Below, piece after piece: positions 60,830 to 64,000 of a DNA stretch of 64,000 nucleotides. The stretch lies in assembly GCF_039523235.1 (NCBI RefSeq), contig NZ_BAAAEX010000003.1; one strand, given 5' to 3'. Both the position numbers and the translations under genes were made by a program. Under the pieces are notes generated by a model. It made no database searches and was not told the DNA's origin. It saw nothing but the letters and a program-made list of their open reading frames with translations. Source of the DNA: Castellaniella ginsengisoli (GTDB taxonomy: Bacteria > Pseudomonadota > Gammaproteobacteria > Burkholderiales > Burkholderiaceae_B). Position 1 is the stretch's first letter. Each line of letters begins with the position of its first letter.

Positions 60830-61690
60830 CTACTCTATTTCCAAAGGCTTGAATGACTTCACCAAATCGTCGATGGCCTTCATCTGGACGAGGAAAGGCT
60901 CCAGCTTGTCCAGAGGCAGTGCGCTGGGTCCATCGCATTTCGCCTGGCTTGGGTCGGGATGCGCTTCCAGAAAAAGACCGGCCAATCCGGTCGCCATGCC
61001 GGCACGCGCCAATTCAACAATCTGTTGACGGCGTCCGCCCGAAGCGTCCGCCAGGGGATCGCGCTGCTGGAGGGCATGGGTCACATCGAAAATGATCGGC
61101 AGATTGCCTGTGACTTTTTTCATCACACCAAAGCCCAACATGTCCACGACTAGATTGTCGTATCCGAAACACGTCCCTCGATCGCAGATCATGAGTTGAT
61201 CATTCCCAGCTTCTTTGAACTTGTCCACCACATTGACGATCTGCGACGGACTCATGAACTGCGGCTTCTTGATGTTTATCGGTTTACCGGTTTCAGCCAG
61301 CGCAACCACCAAGTCGGTCTGCCGCGCGAGAAATGCGGGGAGTTGCAAGACATCCACGACCTCGGCAACAGGAGCCGCCTGCCAGGGCTCATGGACGTCT
61401 GTGATTAAAGAGATGCCAAACTCTTTCTTTATAGCATCTAAAATATATAAACCCTCTTCCAAGCCCGGCCCACGATACGAAGAGGCAGAAGACCGATTGG
61501 CTTTATCAAAGCTACCCTTAAAAACATACGGAATACCAAGCCGATCCGCAATGCGCACATAATGTTCCGCACAACTTAATGAAAAATCCAAACCCTCCAA
61601 CACATTAACGCCGCCAAACAATACAAAACCGCTGGTGTTGGACAAGCAGCGAAAATCTCGCATATTTAAATCTTTATGATTAAAAATCAT
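60830..61690 (-). CDS. kdsA: Kdo-8-phosphate synthase
   Basis: Condenses arabinose-5-phosphate with phosphoenolpyruvate to Kdo-8-phosphate. The 286-residue protein contains FVLFGGVNVLEG, PYVFKGSFDKANRSS, SYRGPGLEEG, TDVHEPWQ, QLPAFLARQTDL, KKPQFMSP and CDRGTCFGYDNL, all conserved. Start 61690 is one of several (TTG 61711, ATG 61663), none with a strong ribosome-binding site. The N-terminal end and leader are AT-richer than the rest. It is a capsule-locus copy, probably beside a housekeeping kdsA elsewhere. Confidence 0.94.
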   Translation of the reverse strand: MIFNHKDLNMRDFRCLSNTSGFVLFGGVNVLEGLDFSLSCAEHYVRIADRLGIPYVFKGSFDKANRSSASSYRGPGLEEGLYILDAIKKEFGISLITDVHEPWQAAPVAEVVDVLQLPAFLARQTDLVVALAETGKPINIKKPQFMSPSQIVNVVDKFKEAGNDQLMICDRGTCFGYDNLVVDMLGFGVMKKVTGNLPIIFDVTHALQQRDPLADASGGRRQQIVELARAGMATGLAGLFLEAHPDPSQAKCDGPSALPLDKLEPFLVQMKAIDDLVKSFKPLEIE

Positions 61691-61782
61691 GAAATAGTCG
61701 ACATCTAACAAACCGTGCCCATAAAAAACGGGCCTGATACCGGAGTTACCAGGATTCAGTGAACACCTGATTTTTCACGTAA

Positions 61783-62562
61783 CTACGCCACAACGACCAG
61801 ACGCTCGAAGGCCGCATCGTACCAATGGAAACGCCGCATTTCGCCCAACTCGTCCATGCAGAGGACAAACCCGCTGCCCCCCATACCGCGCAGCTCTTTG
61901 AGGGTTTCAGAGAAGGAGTCACCATGCGCAACCTTCAATCGCAAATGATTGGCGATCGTTGTCGTCTGCCAGTTCAGTGATTCAATATCACCGTCAAAAT
62001 ACCCCTGCTTGATGGGTATCTCTGGTGGGAGCCAGGAGGTGTAGATCGTGTCAGTCCGGAACTTGACCGGGGTGAGGATCGAGACGTTATAGCCATGTGT
62101 CAGAATTTTCGCCTCACGGCAGTCCAGACCAGCCTTGATCAGGTTTATCAGTAGTAGCCCTGCGCTCCACTGTGTCACATGACCAAACGTCATTTCCTGT
62201 TTTGCAGGCGGCACTGTCACACAAAGCCACCCACCTTCTTTTGCGCAGTGGAGCAGATGTCTGATAAAAGACCCTGGATCGAGGATATGCTCCAACACAT
62301 GACTTGCCCATACGATGTCGTATCGCTTGGCAGGTGTGAAGTCTAGGAAATTTCCTACAAAAACCCTGTCTGGTTTTCCCTTGACTATATCGACTAGGTC
62401 CACCTGAAATCCGTGCTGCCTGAAAAAATGCGTATGCACTCCGTTCCCACCGCCGACGTCAAGCATATATATATTTTCTACATGGCCGGAATACACCTCT
62501 AATAACTCCAGCGCAGCATAAGTTGCTCGAAATCTTGGATGATCTATTGAAGTATCAATCAT
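61783..62562 (-). CDS. SAM-dependent methyltransferase (class I), capsule locus
   Basis: Cytosolic methyltransferase-like protein of 259 residues. Motif I is YMLDVGGGNGVHTHFF, then the acidic VDLVDI, and the conserved DIVWASHVLEHILDP of methyltransferase type 11 family. GGGAG lies 7 nt before ATG 62562, supporting this start. It is markedly AT-richer than the rest of the window and lies between kdsA and a HAD-type gene in the capsule locus, so it may methylate a capsule sugar. The acceptor is unknown. Confidence 0.78.
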   Translation of the reverse strand: MIDTSIDHPRFRATYAALELLEVYSGHVENIYMLDVGGGNGVHTHFFRQHGFQVDLVDIVKGKPDRVFVGNFLDFTPAKRYDIVWASHVLEHILDPGSFIRHLLHCAKEGGWLCVTVPPAKQEMTFGHVTQWSAGLLLINLIKAGLDCREAKILTHGYNVSILTPVKFRTDTIYTSWLPPEIPIKQGYFDGDIESLNWQTTTIANHLRLKVAHGDSFSETLKELRGMGGSGFVLCMDELGEMRRFHWYDAAFERLVVVA

Positions 62563-62623
62563 GGATAACTCCCAAATTAGCCGCGGCACGGCTGATGCAA
62601 TTATGCACCGCCCTGCGTGATAT

Positions 62624-64000
62624 TTATAAATTTGAATTATTTCTGAAAAAGACAGCCATCATCCTCAGATGCGGCTTTTTGCTGTCTTGGAAGAACTTGC
62701 GGGGATTCCGGAGAAATTTATGGTACAAGCGAACTGTTGACGTACGGCGCACGATCACTCTGAGCACATGGTAAAAAATATTCAGAGTTCTCGGCGGCTT
62801 GTACCAATCAGGAGCCATCACAACCATAGCCCCCTGCTTCCAGATACTGCGTTCTAGAAAAGCACCCGAATCTTCCTTTTCACAAGAAATTATCATTCTG
62901 GTATCGCGACCGCTGTAGACATTTTCAAAAGCCACGTTTTTGAACAAGGAGGCATCGGCCGGCGTGGGGCGGTCGAGAAATGACCGATAGTGGGCTGTTG
63001 CGAGATCCGCATCAAAAGGCGTGTCTGCCAGATTACGCGAAAACACTTGCGCCATGTCTTCCGCAAACTTCACAACCTGGTCGTGAACACTATGGATAAA
63101 CTGTTTACGCCCATTTTCCCGGGGAGAGTCCAGGCATTCATGCTGCCATGAACCATCAATTTTCCTGGTCCTGATGAATGTCGATTCATCATTGAGGAAA
63201 ATCGCCTCATACATCAGAATGTTTGCAATATATGGATGCCCGGATGTAGCGGGGTCTATTCTCTCGCCGAAGTACCCAGCCGCCTTCATCCCTTTGCTTT
63301 CGATGTTCCGAATGACATCTTTGTAAGTCACAAAATAGTAACCCGATAGCGCATTACTATTGGTCAACCTTGATATTGAGGCCTGCAGCGTGCCGTTATG
63401 TCCGATGTCGACGACGGCATGCCGCTTGTCTTGCAGCAGGCCCTGTTCTGCGTAGTATCCTAATAGCGCATCACGCTCCTCTGCCGCGTTTCTCAGGATT
63501 TCATCGCAAACAAGGTCAATCAAACGAACAACATTCTCCTTGTTGACCTTGATATCAGCGCACTCATCACCGCTCGAAAATCCGGCTTCGGCATATACAT
63601 CCGCCGAGATGCCCCTTATGCCGAAACGGTTCTGCATCAGCGAGGATATCGGAGTTGGTGTGAAATTGACGCACAGGAGATCGACGATATCCTGTCTCGA
63701 AAAGATCGAAGCCACGGCCAAGGCGCGGCGTGACGCCTTCAGGTATACAGCTTGCGGTGCATTGTCGTAGTTAGCCGAGATGGCATCATAGCAGCGCTTT
63801 ACAATATCCCCGTCACGCGACAAAAAGTACAGCGTTTCAACGCCATCTTTTATTGCCGACTCTGCTACCCATTTCGCAAAACCGAAGAACATCGGCCCGG
63901 CAATCGCATAACCGAAGTCATCGGGATTGCTCCCCGCGTGTGAAGGCAGGGCCAAGTTATCTGGTCGCCAAAAAAGTTTATTGGCGACCAGCGCCTGCAT
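62624..64000 (-). CDS. HAD-type hydrolase-like capsule-locus protein, partial
   Basis: Open frame of at least 458 residues running to the right edge; the last three bases happen to be an ATG, but the true N-terminus is probably outside the window. Recognisable are YAIAGPMFFGFAKWVAE, ETLYFLSRDGDIVKRCYDAI and AVVDIGHNGTLQASISRL, which match the C-terminal region of large HAD-superfamily proteins (COG5610 type) often found in capsule and O-antigen loci near glycosyltransferases. It ends with a positively charged, hydrophobic tail. The N-terminal HAD domain would lie to the right. AT-rich. Biochemical role not known. Confidence 0.6.
   Translation of the reverse strand: MQALVANKLFWRPDNLALPSHAGSNPDDFGYAIAGPMFFGFAKWVAESAIKDGVETLYFLSRDGDIVKRCYDAISANYDNAPQAVYLKASRRALAVASIFSRQDIVDLLCVNFTPTPISSLMQNRFGIRGISADVYAEAGFSSGDECADIKVNKENVVRLIDLVCDEILRNAAEERDALLGYYAEQGLLQDKRHAVVDIGHNGTLQASISRLTNSNALSGYYFVTYKDVIRNIESKGMKAAGYFGERIDPATSGHPYIANILMYEAIFLNDESTFIRTRKIDGSWQHECLDSPRENGRKQFIHSVHDQVVKFAEDMAQVFSRNLADTPFDADLATAHYRSFLDRPTPADASLFKNVAFENVYSGRDTRMIISCEKEDSGAFLERSIWKQGAMVVMAPDWYKPPRTLNIFYHVLRVIVRRTSTVRLYHKFLRNPRKFFQDSKKPHLRMMAVFFRNNSNL

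Overview
The window looks like chromosome of a GC-rich betaproteobacterium of the Alcaligenaceae (Bordetella/Achromobacter type). This rests on base composition, the parC-parE/trxA-rho-gdhA neighbourhood, the urate/allantoin genes and the Kps capsule genes. No species can be named from sequence alone. No rRNA, tRNA, CRISPR array or insertion sequence was recognised, and no gene-free stretch exceeds about 230 bases.

Layout. 1-1535: exported tandem rhodanese and a YeeE/YedE sulfur transporter (cut by the left edge). 1662-5804: PfkB sugar kinase, LysR regulator, divergent SDR and MFS genes. 5808-5984: 2.6 copies of a 68-bp tandem repeat, each with a 16-bp palindrome. 5988-7271: yghU and a GlsB-type membrane protein. 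7308-13506: two divergent purine-ureide operons, GntR-puuE-alc-M20-slyX leftward and uraH-puuD rightward, from a control region with two FadR-type palindromes. 13568-22521: a compact type IVb (R64 thin-pilus type) operon pilL-N-O-P-Q-R-S-V. 22638-23776: an hrp-box-like sequence, a CesT-type type III secretion chaperone and a small unrecognised protein that may be its effector. 23846-27506: UgpB-like binding protein, DadA-like oxidase and a plant-ferredoxin-type reductase. 27544-31830: topoisomerase IV. 31978-35021: trxA, rho, gdhA, ending in a strong terminator. 35096-40959: an arginine/ornithine-type ABC importer, arginase, ornithine cyclodeaminase and a divergent Lrp regulator. 40995-49990: yhdP, glnE, MFS transporter, qorB-like reductase and HxlR regulator. 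50038-53284: clpB with a sigma-32-like promoter, and a higBA toxin-antitoxin pair whose toxin gene is frameshifted by a 10-bp duplication. 53438-64000: a Kps capsule locus (sulfatase-fold transferase, SDR, kpsS, kpsC, kdsD/kpsF, kdsB/kpsU, kdsA, methyltransferase, HAD-type protein cut by the right edge), with GC falling clearly from about 61.4 kb.

How the genes work together. The ureide operons would take urate through 5-hydroxyisourate and allantoin to ureidoglycolate. The arginine cluster would import arginine or ornithine and convert it to ornithine and then proline plus ammonia. The Kps genes make CMP-Kdo, build the Kdo linker of a lipid-anchored capsule, and probably modify it. The pilus operon should assemble a thin pilus but lacks its own prepilin peptidase. 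The least described material is the chaperone/candidate-effector pair beside the pilus operon; the frameshifted higB and the 68-bp repeat are also worth checking.
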